Assembly (NCBI GenBank): GCA_035544835.1
Contig: DASZZV010000169.1
Span: forward strand, 1-22,538
Direction of reading: 5' to 3'
DNA length: 22,538 nucleotides
Source: DASZZV01 sp035544835
GTDB lineage: Bacteria > Acidobacteriota > Thermoanaerobaculia > Gp7-AA8
Shown here piece by piece: positions 1 to 6,545 of the stretch (positions are counted from its first letter, which is position 1; each line of letters opens with the position of its first letter). The translations under genes were made by a program, and so were the position numbers. The notes beneath the pieces were generated by a model that searched no databases, was not told where the DNA came from, and was given only the letters and a program-made list of their open reading frames with translations.

Positions 1-139
1 CTGGGCGGGGGCCTTAGACCCTTGGCAATCGAAAATGTTTGCGAGCACCACGATGGAAGGGCCCCCGCCCAGATCCCTCGCTGCGGCTCGGGATGACACA
101 TCGGGGAACCCGCGTAAATACAGGGAGTTTCTTAGAAGC
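1..139. repeat. Dispersed palindromic repeat, 5'-truncated copy
   Basis: This stretch is near-identical to the reverse complement of 3051-3192, with only a few mismatches. It contains one complete arm (about 59-97) ending in the terminus ggatgac, and the cut-off start of the other arm at 1-13. The right side carries the conserved tail cccgcgtaaatac. The element runs off the window start. It is non-coding; frames open across it carry no recognisable protein. Confidence 0.85.
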
Positions 140-195
140 CGTGGGATGACGACACTGGCACACCCGGCCTGGCAGGTGCAGTATCGTGCACACCG

Positions 196-1080
196 ATGAG
201 CAGTCGTTTCGGAATTGCTGGAGACACGGAGGTCGCCGAGCGGCTCGACTTCGCACTGACGCGCCACCCTTTCAATCTCTCCCGTCGCGAGGCGAGGCGC
301 CGCCTGGCCGAAGGGAACGTTGTACTCGATGGACGCCCGATCTCCATCGCCTCGCGAACCGTGCATGTCGGTGCTCACATTAGTGTGGTTGCCGCAGATG
401 CCGACATTGAGGTTCTGCTGGCCGCACGCGACCGGATACTGGTGAACAAACCCGACTCTCTGCCGACGCAGCCGAGTCCCGGCAGCACCAATCCCTCGCT
501 GATCGAAGTGCTGGCGGTGGTGTTGAGGAAACGGGAAGAGCCGCACGAGCTTTATCTAGTCCATCGACTAGACACCAACACGACCGGAGTCACCCTGCTG
601 GCGCGGGAAAGGCCGGCCGCGGAACGCCTGTCTAACGTGATCTCCGGTGGCGATTGCATCAAGGAGTATCTGGCCATTGTGGAAGGGAAAATGGACTCAG
701 GCCGGGTAGTCGATGCGCCGATCGGCCGGGTGTCGGAAAACATTTTCGGAGTCGTTGCGGACGGTAAGCCGGCAACGAGTAACGTGACGCCGTTGGCAAC
801 GACCGACGAACTCTCGTTGCTCCGCATACGGATCGCCACCGGTCGAACGCATCAGATAAGGATTCACCTCGCCCATATCGGGTTCCCCATCGTGGGCGAT
901 CGAAAGTACGGCAGTGACAGGACGCGGGAATCGGCCGCCCGCCCCCTTCTTCACGCAGCCCGACTCCAGCATTCGAGCATCGGTGACGTTACGGCCCCGA
1001 TTCCGGACGACTTCCAGGCGTTCGCAGCCGCTGCCGGACTGGAGATATCGGGCCTCTCGGGCCAGGCGAAGGCGAACTAG
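196..1080 (+). CDS. RluA-family 23S rRNA/tRNA pseudouridine synthase
   Basis: The 294-residue product is predicted to convert uridine to pseudouridine in structured RNA. An N-terminal S4-like RNA-binding domain (about residues 14-65, RLDFALTR...SRREARRRLAEG) is followed by the RluA catalytic domain. The family signature HRLDTNTTG is at 123-131, with D126 as the expected catalytic aspartate, and the GRTHQIRIHLAHIGFPIVGD motif lies further on. Length fits the family. The ATG at 196 has no clear Shine-Dalgarno, but it starts just before the S4 domain. It is the only clear plus-strand protein gene in the window and converges on proS, the two stop codons sharing one CTAG. Which RNA and which position it modifies (RluC/RluD/TruC-like) cannot be told from sequence alone. 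Confidence 0.93.
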   Translation: MSSRFGIAGDTEVAERLDFALTRHPFNLSRREARRRLAEGNVVLDGRPISIASRTVHVGAHISVVAADADIEVLLAARDRILVNKPDSLPTQPSPGSTNPSLIEVLAVVLRKREEPHELYLVHRLDTNTTGVTLLARERPAAERLSNVISGGDCIKEYLAIVEGKMDSGRVVDAPIGRVSENIFGVVADGKPATSNVTPLATTDELSLLRIRIATGRTHQIRIHLAHIGFPIVGDRKYGSDRTRESAARPLLHAARLQHSSIGDVTAPIPDDFQAFAAAAGLEISGLSGQAKAN

Positions 1081-2792
1081 GTTTTCTTGGCCTCTCGAAT
1101 CGCCTCCGTCACACGCTCGATCGCCGTCTGCGGATCAAGCAGCTCCTTGACCTTCTCGCGGCGTGTGCTGAATTCCACGTGACCGTTGGCGAGACTCTTT
1201 GCTCCCACCGCGATTCTCAACGGGAATCCGATCAGGTCGGCATCCTTGAACTTCACACCGGGGCGCTCGTCACGATCGTCGAGGATGACGTCGATGCCGG
1301 CGGCACGGAGCTTTTCGTATAGATCGGCGGACGTGCGATGCACGGCCTCATCGAGACCGATCGTGGTGATGACGACTTCGAAGGGGGCGATCGGAATCGG
1401 CCAGATGATTCCGTCGGCGTCGTTGTTTTGTTCAATGGCGGCCGCCACGGTCCGTCCGACCCCGAGTCCGTAACAACCCATGATCATCGGCTGGCGTTCT
1501 CCCTTCTCGTCCAGGTAGACGCAGTTCATCTTCTCGGAGTACTTCGTACCCAGCTTGAAGACGTGACCGACTTCGATACCGCGATGGATCTCCAGCGGAG
1601 TACCGCAGTGGTTGCAGGGGTCGCCCTCGCGCACCCTGGTGAAATCAGCGAATTCGCTCAGGTCGAAATCTCGTCCGACGTTTGCGTTGGCGATGTGCTT
1701 GTCGCGTTGGTTTGCCCCGACTACCCAGTTGCTCATGCTGCGAAGCGATTCGTCGGCGACTACGCGCAACGGCTTGCATCCGACCGGACCGCAATAGCCG
1801 GCCGGCCCTCCCACAGTTGACTCGAACTTCTCGTCGGCCAGCATCTCCAGAGTCTGCACGCCGAGGAAGTTCTTGACCTTGACCTCATTGGCGTCGCGGT
1901 CGCCGCGAACAAGAACCATGACCGGTCCCTGATCGGTATCAAAGACCAGAGTCTTCACCAGCGAAGAAGTCGGCTTTTTCAGGAAGCGCCCGACATCGTC
2001 GATGGTCTTCGTTCCCGGAGTATCGATCTCCTCGAGCGCAGCGGCTTCCCCTCCGGAAGCCGAGCCGTCGAAGAATCGAGATGCCGCTTTTTCCAGGTTC
2101 GCTCCATAGTTACAGCCCGGACAGCGCACGACGGCATCTTCACCGGATTTTGCCAGCACCATGAACTCGTGCGACGCCGAGCCGCCGATGTTTCCCGTGT
2201 CGGCATCGACCGGAACGTGATCGAGATTGCAGCGATTGAAGATCCGGCCGTAGGCCTCGCGCATCTTCTGGTAGGTCTCGTCGAGCGAGGCCGCCGAAGT
2301 GTGGAATGAGTAGGCGTCCTTCATGATGAATTCGCGGCCGCGCATGAGGCCGAAGCGGGGACGGACCTCGTCACGGAATTTGGTCTGGATCTGATACAGA
2401 TTGATCGGGAGCTGGCGGTACGAGGAGACTGAATCGCGAACGGTCTCGGTGATTACTTCCTCGTGAGTCGGTCCGAAGATGAAGTCCCGGTCGTGCCGGT
2501 CGCGGATACGGAGCAGCTCTTTCCCGTACTGAAACCAGCGCCCCGATTCCTGCCAGAGCTCGGCAGGTTGAATGGCCGGCATGAGCAGCTCGATGGCGCC
2601 GGCGCGGTTCATCTCTTCACGGACGATCGCCTCCATCTTCTGGATGGAGCGGAGCCCAAGCGGCAGATAGGTATAGATGCCGGCGGCGACCTTGCGGATC
2701 ATGCTGCCGCGCATCATCAGCTTCTGGCTGACCACATCGGCGTCGGCAGGAGCTTCTCTGAGTGTATTGATGAAGTATTGTGTCCAGCGCAT
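1077..2792 (-). CDS. proS: Prolyl-tRNA synthetase, bacterial type with editing insert
   Basis: This class II aminoacyl-tRNA synthetase charges tRNA-Pro in the cytoplasm. It begins MRWTQYFINTLREAPADAD, typical of the family. Motif 1 (YTYLPLGLRSI...), motif 2 (RPRFGLMRGREFIMKDAYSF) and motif 3 (YGLGVGRTVAAAIEQ) are all present. Between motifs 2 and 3 lies the YbaK-like editing (INS) domain that removes mischarged Ala (region around TSSLVKTLVFDTDQGPVMVL). A C-terminal anticodon-binding domain follows. I chose ATG 2792 (571 aa) over ATG 2822: an AAGGA lies about 10 nt upstream of it, it matches the usual family N-terminus, and the upstream ATG overlaps a likely -10 box. The 3' end overlaps the convergent rluA-type gene by 3 nt. 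Confidence 0.97.
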   Translation of the reverse strand: MRWTQYFINTLREAPADADVVSQKLMMRGSMIRKVAAGIYTYLPLGLRSIQKMEAIVREEMNRAGAIELLMPAIQPAELWQESGRWFQYGKELLRIRDRHDRDFIFGPTHEEVITETVRDSVSSYRQLPINLYQIQTKFRDEVRPRFGLMRGREFIMKDAYSFHTSAASLDETYQKMREAYGRIFNRCNLDHVPVDADTGNIGGSASHEFMVLAKSGEDAVVRCPGCNYGANLEKAASRFFDGSASGGEAAALEEIDTPGTKTIDDVGRFLKKPTSSLVKTLVFDTDQGPVMVLVRGDRDANEVKVKNFLGVQTLEMLADEKFESTVGGPAGYCGPVGCKPLRVVADESLRSMSNWVVGANQRDKHIANANVGRDFDLSEFADFTRVREGDPCNHCGTPLEIHRGIEVGHVFKLGTKYSEKMNCVYLDEKGERQPMIMGCYGLGVGRTVAAAIEQNNDADGIIWPIPIAPFEVVITTIGLDEAVHRTSADLYEKLRAAGIDVILDDRDERPGVKFKDADLIGFPLRIAVGAKSLANGHVEFSTRREKVKELLDPQTAIERVTEAIREAKKT

Positions 2793-2820
2793 GAGTCGAG
2801 TGTCCTTGGTAAAGCCGGTC

Positions 2821-2826
2821 ATTCTA
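2821..2826 (-). promoter_or_regulatory. Candidate -10 box of proS promoter
   Basis: TAGAAT on the minus strand, with expected start near 2814 and a ~22-nt leader carrying AAGGA before ATG 2792. No good -35 is seen: the spacer and the -35 position fall inside the heptamer array at 2830-2857. Confidence 0.4.
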
Positions 2827-2829
2827 CGT

Positions 2830-2857
2830 CAGATGCCAGATGTCAGATGTCAGATGA
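2830..2857. repeat. Heptamer tandem array upstream of proS
   Basis: Four head-to-tail 7-nt units of the form cagatgt (cagatgc, cagatgt, cagatgt, cagatga). The array begins 3 nt upstream of the candidate proS -10 box and covers the spacer and -35 position. Confidence 0.85.
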
Positions 2858-2894
2858 CGGTGCAAGGCGTTCGTGAGCGGAAGCCTTTTCGGTT

Positions 2895-3273
2895 GTCATC
2901 CCGAGCAAGGGCGTGTGGGTGGGAGGGGCGAGGGACCTCACAAACGACGAACGATGTAGGTTTGTTGCTCCTGATCGTTCCCGAAGGCGGATTGATTTTC
3001 ACATCGGCGTCGGTTGCGAGGTCCCTCGCCCCTCCCGCCCCTCCGCCCTTGCTTCTAAGAAACTCCCTGTATTTACGCGGGTTCCCTGATGTGTCATCCC
3101 GAGCCGCAGCGAGGGATCTGGGCGGGGGCCCTTCCATCGTGGTGCTCGCAAACATTTTCGATGGCCAAGGGTCTAAGGCCCCCGCCCCCAGATCCTCGCT
3201 GCGGCTCGGGATGACACCAACCCAGTTTCTTTTCTCAGTGGCAGCGCGCACGCTGTCCCTTGCTCGGGATGAC
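2895..3273. repeat. Composite nested inverted-repeat element
   Basis: The outer ends are a perfect 17-bp inverted repeat (gtcatcccgagcaaggg at 2895-2911 against 3257-3273). Inside are a 19-bp perfect inverted repeat (2921-2939 with 3018-3036) and a ~39-bp near-perfect one (3093-3131 with 3177-3215, again ending gtcatccc...gggatgac). The part 3051-3192 is an inverted copy of 1-139. No protein-coding sequence is evident. The nested layout suggests several insertions of one family, or one large element. Confidence 0.8.
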
Positions 3274-3298
3274 ACAATCACTTCTGTTACCATCCTGT

Positions 3299-3344
3299 TA
3301 CATCGTGAAAACTTTCACAATGTAGGGCAAAATTTGCGTATACT
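3299..3344 (+). promoter_or_regulatory. Promoter with CRP/FNR-like operator for orphan RNA
   Basis: Imperfect palindrome of two 12-nt arms, TACATCGTGAAA (3299-3310) and TTTCACAATGTA (3313-3324), one mismatch. It contains GTGA-N6-TCAC, the core of Crp/Fnr-superfamily sites. A -10 box TATACT lies at 3339-3344, giving an expected start at about 3351-3353. The operator centre (3311.5) then falls at about -39.5 to -41.5, the class II activator position, and no good -35 is present. The regulator itself is inferred only. Confidence 0.55.
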
Positions 3345-3350
3345 GCGCTC

Positions 3351-3543
3351 GTTGCTAACAAAGTTAACTGGGTGCCCCGGACGGAAACTCTCTTCAACGT
3401 CGTAGCCTTCCCCCGTTTTACGGGAAAGAACGCCTTACTTAAAGCCGCAATTCAGCTTCCAGCTATCTGCCGCAGCATAAGGTTTCCAACCACATCCAGT
3501 GTGTTTCCCGACCCCGACCTGAAAAGGCGGGGTCATTTTTTTT
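3351..3543 (+). ncRNA. Candidate structured non-coding RNA, ~193 nt
   Basis: This is an orphan transcription unit between the proS upstream region and holB, bounded by the promoter ending at 3344 and the intrinsic terminator at 3510-3543. The body folds. ACTGGGTG (3367-3374) pairs with CATCCAGT (3493-3500), and GGAAAC (3383-3388) pairs with GTTTCC (3482-3487), forming a closing helix. CCCGT (3412-3416) with ACGGG (3420-3424) makes an internal hairpin, and CCTTA/TAAGG may close a further one. The only open frame (GTG 3372) runs straight through the terminator stem into the next gap, so it is not credible as a protein. Size and a long closing stem are compatible with 6S RNA, but I cannot confirm that family; a CRP-regulated small RNA is another option. 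Confidence 0.5.
3510..3543 (+). terminator. Intrinsic terminator of the orphan RNA
   Basis: Stem GACCCCG (3510-3516) with CGGGGTC (3528-3534), extended by CCT/AGG around a GAAA-type loop, followed after one A by eight T (3536-3543). On the other strand no T-run follows, so it acts in the plus direction. Confidence 0.85.
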
Positions 3544-3593
3544 GCCTCTTTTCGTTCCCCGCGCTGGGCTCCCCTTAGAGGACCACATCCGTC

Positions 3594-4487
3594 TCAGCTC
3601 CCTCTCTTCGTAACTTCCACCAGCGCCCGCTCCATGAGCAACCGGGCGTCGGCGTTTACGACCAGCCGCGTGCCGGCGATCAATGAAGACGACGCAGCGC
3701 GAAGCAGGGCGGCGCGAGGAATCCTTTCCTGGATGACTGTGAACGCCGCTTCGTCGATACTCTGCGCTGGCTCGAGCGAAGCCAGGTCACGCAGAAGATT
3801 TCCCAGCACGGCCAGAGACTGAGCCGCGGAATCACCGCCGGCCAGGTGCGCCGCGATCGAGAGCAAAGCTCCGATGTCGTTGTGCTCCGCGAAAAGGCGC
3901 AGTCGCTCGAGGATGGTGCGCGTCACCTCTTCGGCCTCGGGGGGAAGAAGGCCCTGGGTCGCGTCGAAAGTAAGACGCCGCAGTTGAGCCTTCCCGGTGA
4001 AGGGGCTGGAATCGATCGGACGGAGAGAGACGATCTGGCATCTCGAGCGAATGGTGGGCAGGAGAAGATCGGCCGATCGCGTGCTGAGAATGAAAAGCGT
4101 ATCGGAGGTCGGTTCCTCGAGTGTTTTGAGCAGCGAATTCGCTGCCGCGGGACTCATCGTTTCGGCAGATTCGATCAGAAACACTTTGCAGCGTCCTTCA
4201 TAAGGCCGCATGCTCGCCTGGCCGACCAGCTCACGGACCTGATCGATGCTGATCATTTTGCGATCATCGTTCACGGCCAGCATGTGCACATCGGGATGAC
4301 TGCCGCGGGCAATTCTGCTGCAGGAAGAGCAGTCGTCGCCGGTCGAGCCGTTCGGGCAGTTCACGGTCTGAGCGAGGCGAAGCGCGGCATCCTGTAGAAC
4401 CGAGGTTGGTGTCCCTTGCAGGATCAGGCCGTGGTGGAGTGAACCGTCGCGAGCGCGCTCGAGGAGAAGGTCGGTGGTCGCTTTCAT
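3594..4487 (-). CDS. holB: DNA polymerase III delta' subunit
   Basis: The 297-aa AAA+ family protein is a clamp-loader subunit acting with delta and tau/gamma to load the beta sliding clamp. The position of the P-loop reads LILQGTPTSV, so there is no Walker A lysine, as expected for non-ATPase delta'. The SRC-type sensor motif is present (LLPTIRSRCQIVSLRP), as is the conserved SLLKTLEEP segment. The zinc-module region holds C44, C53 and C56, but the fourth cysteine position is G50, so the zinc site may be incomplete. The ATG overlaps the tmk stop by one base (TGATG), indicating translational coupling. The C-terminal third is divergent, as usual in the family. Confidence 0.9.
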   Translation of the reverse strand: MKATTDLLLERARDGSLHHGLILQGTPTSVLQDAALRLAQTVNCPNGSTGDDCSSCSRIARGSHPDVHMLAVNDDRKMISIDQVRELVGQASMRPYEGRCKVFLIESAETMSPAAANSLLKTLEEPTSDTLFILSTRSADLLLPTIRSRCQIVSLRPIDSSPFTGKAQLRRLTFDATQGLLPPEAEEVTRTILERLRLFAEHNDIGALLSIAAHLAGGDSAAQSLAVLGNLLRDLASLEPAQSIDEAAFTVIQERIPRAALLRAASSSLIAGTRLVVNADARLLMERALVEVTKRGS

Positions 4488-5131
4488 CAGCCGGGATAGT
4501 GAGTGTGGAATGCCGCCAGCGTTTTCTCGAAGACCCCTTCGATTCCGTCCGCGGAGTCGATGACCACGAAACGATCGGGCTCCGACTCGGCCAGAGATAG
4601 ATAGCCTTCGCGAACGCGACGGTGAAAACGTAGGTCTTCGCCTTCCAGGCGGCTCTCCTTCTCGAGGTCGCTCGCGGCATTTCTACTTCGCGCGCGCTGC
4701 AGTCCCGCTGCTTCCGGAAGATCGAAGAGAAGCGTCAGATCGGGGCGGAGTCCATCAGTAGCGATGTCGTTGACCTGACGCAGGCGATCGAGATTGAGGA
4801 GTCGTCCGAAACCCTGGTAAGCGAGTGTGGCATCGGTAAACCGGTCGGACAGCACGATCGCTCCGGCCTCGAGTGCAGGCTTTACGACCTCGACCACATG
4901 CTGTCGCCGCGAGGCGGCGTAGAGGAAAAGCTCAGCTACGGGATCCATCCCATCCTCTTGCGGATCGAGCAGGATGGCCCGAATGCGATCGGCCAGAGGC
5001 GTGCCGCCCGGCTCACGAGTGGTGACGCAATGCCTTCCGGCACCACGCAGGTGCAGCGCCAGCTTCTGCAGCTGCGTCGTCTTCCCGCAGCCCTCGATCC
5101 CTTCCACTGTAAGAAAAAATCCGCGCGCCAT
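4487..5131 (-). CDS. tmk: Thymidylate kinase
   Basis: The 214-aa cytoplasmic enzyme phosphorylates dTMP to dTDP using ATP. It has the P-loop GIEGCGKT (11-18), the substrate-binding EPGGTPLADRIR segment, the DRF motif in VLSDRFTDATLAYQGFGR, and a lid segment rich in arginine (SRLEGEDLRFHRRVREGY). The length matches the family. It is the first gene of a tmk-holB pair, a common bacterial arrangement that links dTTP supply and replication genes. The ATG at 5131 has no obvious Shine-Dalgarno. A TAGAAT box 9 nt upstream would put the transcript start almost at the start codon. Confidence 0.95.
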   Translation of the reverse strand: MARGFFLTVEGIEGCGKTTQLQKLALHLRGAGRHCVTTREPGGTPLADRIRAILLDPQEDGMDPVAELFLYAASRRQHVVEVVKPALEAGAIVLSDRFTDATLAYQGFGRLLNLDRLRQVNDIATDGLRPDLTLLFDLPEAAGLQRARSRNAASDLEKESRLEGEDLRFHRRVREGYLSLAESEPDRFVVIDSADGIEGVFEKTLAAFHTHYPG

Positions 5132-5140
5132 GAGGGCGAC

Positions 5141-5146
5141 ATTCTA
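5141..5146 (-). promoter_or_regulatory. Candidate -10 box of tmk-holB, near-leaderless
   Basis: TAGAAT on the minus strand lies 9 nt before the tmk ATG; the expected start is ~3 nt upstream of the codon. The -35 is not convincing. Low-confidence prediction. Confidence 0.3.
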
Positions 5147-5193
5147 GCCGATAGGACCATTCCGTTTGTTGTGGACAAAAAGCCTGCAATCTC

Positions 5194-5214
5194 CCCTCTC
5201 CCCGAGGGAGAGGG
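5194..5214. repeat. Perfect short palindrome (REP-like)
   Basis: CCCTCTCCC, loop CGA, GGGAGAGGG: a perfect 9-bp stem followed by gtgaggccgggtgaggg. This type of hairpin is widely dispersed in GC-rich bacterial genomes. No T-run follows on either strand, so it is unlikely to be an intrinsic terminator. Confidence 0.7.
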
Positions 5215-5313
5215 TGGACGTGAGGCCGGGTGAGGGCAATCGCGGCGAGATAATAATGAGAATGTTGAACTGAGGCGGATGGGCAAGTCCTCTCGTTCAC
5301 TCGAACCCGCGTG

Positions 5314-5601
5314 TTACCGCGGTGGGAGAGCGGCATCGCGGAGCTCGAAGGGCGACCAGCCCTCCGACGTCCTACGCGAAGGCTCGACATGGGCCGACGC
5401 ACTCTCGAGAAAGCGGAGATACTCATCGAAGGAAAGCCTGCTGGCTTACTTCGATGGCGGCGCGCCGTGCTCCGCGAGGTATCGGCGAAGCGCTTCGTTG
5501 ACCGTTTCGGAGTCGCGAAACACCTCAGCTACGTCGGGCGCGAGAAGGACGACGTTCGTACCACTCATGTATCGCTCGTAATACTTGCCGCGAATTCCAC
5601 C
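5314..5601 (-). pseudogene. Decayed small antitoxin-like gene
   Basis: In one minus-strand frame, 5601-5446 reads GGIRGKYYERY then MSGTNVVLLAPDVAEVF, then RDSETVNEALRRYL, ending at TAA 5446-5448. This resembles a common family of very small bacterial proteins (motif GKYYxRYxxGTNVVxLxPDVAxxFxxSxxVNEALR) that I associate from memory with toxin-antitoxin-like pairs; the name is uncertain. The usual N-terminal part is missing. Upstream of GGIRGK the sequence merges with a repeat fragment (5619-5657) and then a REPIN. Beyond the TAA the same frame stays open to 5314 and reads ASRLSFDEYLRFLESASAHV, which also looks protein-like but has no start codon. An internal ATG at 5568 would give only 40 residues. 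A working 40-aa gene cannot be excluded. Confidence 0.5.
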
Positions 5602-5618
5602 TGGTGCGGCGGTCTGCA

Positions 5619-5657
5619 GGATGACAACGTTCCCGAACCCGCGTAAATACTGGGAGG
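5619..5657. repeat. Fragment of the 1-139 repeat family
   Basis: Shares ggatgac, then gaacccgcgtaaatac and gggag with positions 91-126 in the same order and orientation. It abuts the truncated antitoxin-like frame at its N-terminal side. Confidence 0.55.
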
Positions 5658-5698
5658 CGGTTCGGTGACTTGAGGAGTGCTGCTCGTGCCGATCGCTT

Positions 5699-5820
5699 CT
5701 TGTGTGGCACAGGCACTCTTGCCTGTGTGCCGCGGCGTCGAGCCGTGGCGTTCCTGTGACGATTCACAGAGAGCTCGGCCTCGAACCAACACACAGGCAA
5801 GAGTGCCCGTGCCACACAAG
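5699..5820. repeat. REPIN-like element, copy A
   Basis: Two 31-nt arms in inverted orientation (5699-5729 and 5790-5820, one mismatch). Each arm starts with cttgtgtgg and contains its own hairpin CACAGGCA-CTCT-TGCCTGTG, so the element is two REPs head to head. The centre holds a further hairpin (CCGCGGC/GCCGTGG). The copy is inverted relative to copies B and C and lies 16 nt past the transposase stop. Confidence 0.85.
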
Positions 5821-5836
5821 AGTCGGCGGCAAACAC

Positions 5837-6334
5837 TCAGGAGTGTTTCACTCCCTCGACCCAGTCTCTCCATAGCCAGGGATACTCGTCGGGGGTCTCG
5901 ACCAGTCCGCGGCGGACGGGGTTGTTGGCGATGTATTCGGCCTTTTGTCTCGTGCTCTCATGGGATCGAAGGGAGTGATCGAAAGACTCGTCCTGCCACA
6001 GCGTCCCCCTCCTCCCGAGCAGTTGATTGATTCTCCGGGCAGAGACGCCCTTGATCGGCTTCATGATCTCCTCGATTCCGAAAGGGGAGCCGCTCGAATC
6101 ATCGAGAGGAGTAGTGAGGATATGAACGTGCTCGGGCATGATGACGACGGTATGGATGTGATGTTTGACGTCGTGCTCTTTGAGACAGTGCTCCAAAGCG
6201 ATGTCTCGTGCGGCGGGAGGTAAAAAGAGTTGCCGGTTCATGGCGTTGAAGGTGATGAAAAGCGTAGCCCCGCGCTTCTGGAAGTGAGGCAGGTTGCGCC
6301 GATAAGAATCCTTGGCCTGCTTAGCGATGCTCAT
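5837..6334 (-). CDS. REP-associated tyrosine transposase (Y1/HUH, RAYT)
   Basis: The 165-aa IS200-like single-strand DNA transposase has the HUH motif at H69-V-H71 in HTVVIMPEHVHILTTP. The probable nucleophile is Y134 in RQKAEYIANNPVRRGLV, a segment typical of RAYTs. The conserved RRGTLWQDESFDHSLRS segment lies between them. I chose ATG 6334 (MSIAKQAKDSYRRNLP): the frame is open much further upstream, but that part merely translates REPIN copy B and the gap, and the family's conserved core starts at SYRRNLPHFQKRGATLFITF. No good ribosome site is visible for this or the ATGs further up. Flanking REPIN copies support the assignment. Role known for the family: nicking and joining REP hairpins, spreading REPINs. 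The copy looks intact. Confidence 0.9.
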   Translation of the reverse strand: MSIAKQAKDSYRRNLPHFQKRGATLFITFNAMNRQLFLPPAARDIALEHCLKEHDVKHHIHTVVIMPEHVHILTTPLDDSSGSPFGIEEIMKPIKGVSARRINQLLGRRGTLWQDESFDHSLRSHESTRQKAEYIANNPVRRGLVETPDEYPWLWRDWVEGVKHS

Positions 6335-6401
6335 GCTCCGAGATTCTGGCAGAGGGCACTGTCTCTGTGCATTCATCGCTTGTCTGACTGGCATATTGCC
6401 T

Positions 6402-6525
6402 CTTGTGTGGCACAGGCACTCTTGCCTGTGTGTCGGCCGTCGAGGCCGAGCTCCCTGTGAATCGCAACAGGAACGCCACGGCTCGACGCCGCGGCACACA
6501 GGCAAGAGTGCCTGTGCTACACAAG
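6402..6525. repeat. REPIN-like element, copy B
   Basis: Arms 6402-6432 and 6495-6525, 31 nt each, beginning cttgtgtgg and ending cacaag. Inner hairpin TCGGCC-GTCGA-GGCCGA plus the ccacggctcgacgccgcgg hairpin. Same orientation as copy C, opposite to copy A. Lies 20 nt beyond the argJ stop codon. Confidence 0.85.
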
Positions 6526-6545
6526 AAACAAAACGACCTCGCAAA

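Larger units (their letters stand above)
5699..6525. mobile_element. RAYT gene bracketed by inverted REPIN-like copies
   Basis: A Y1/HUH transposase gene (5837-6334) is flanked by two copies of a ~122-bp element (5699-5820 and 6402-6525). Comparison of the inner sequences shows the two copies are in opposite orientation to each other. The layout matches REP-associated tyrosine transposase loci, in which the enzyme acts on nearby REP hairpins. Whether the whole unit moves as one piece is unknown. Confidence 0.75.

Noticed and set aside
3351..3543. SRP 4.5S RNA, tmRNA or RNase P RNA
   Set aside because: The SRP motif GGAAGG/AGCAG, the tRNA-like ends of tmRNA and RNase P core motifs are not visible, and the length is wrong for the last two.
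3372..3578. 68-codon frame inside the orphan RNA
   Set aside because: It begins at GTG without a ribosome site and runs through the terminator stem and T-run, so it cannot be a normal gene.
5194..5214. Intrinsic terminator after tmk-side gap
   Set aside because: The perfect hairpin has no T-run on either strand and lies upstream of tmk, not after a gene.
5699..5820. CRISPR repeats
   Set aside because: The repeated arms are inverted, not direct and regularly spaced, and no cas genes are near.
6335..6544. N-terminal extension of the transposase
   Set aside because: The extra residues are only the translation of REPIN copy B and the gap; the conserved domain starts near ATG 6334.
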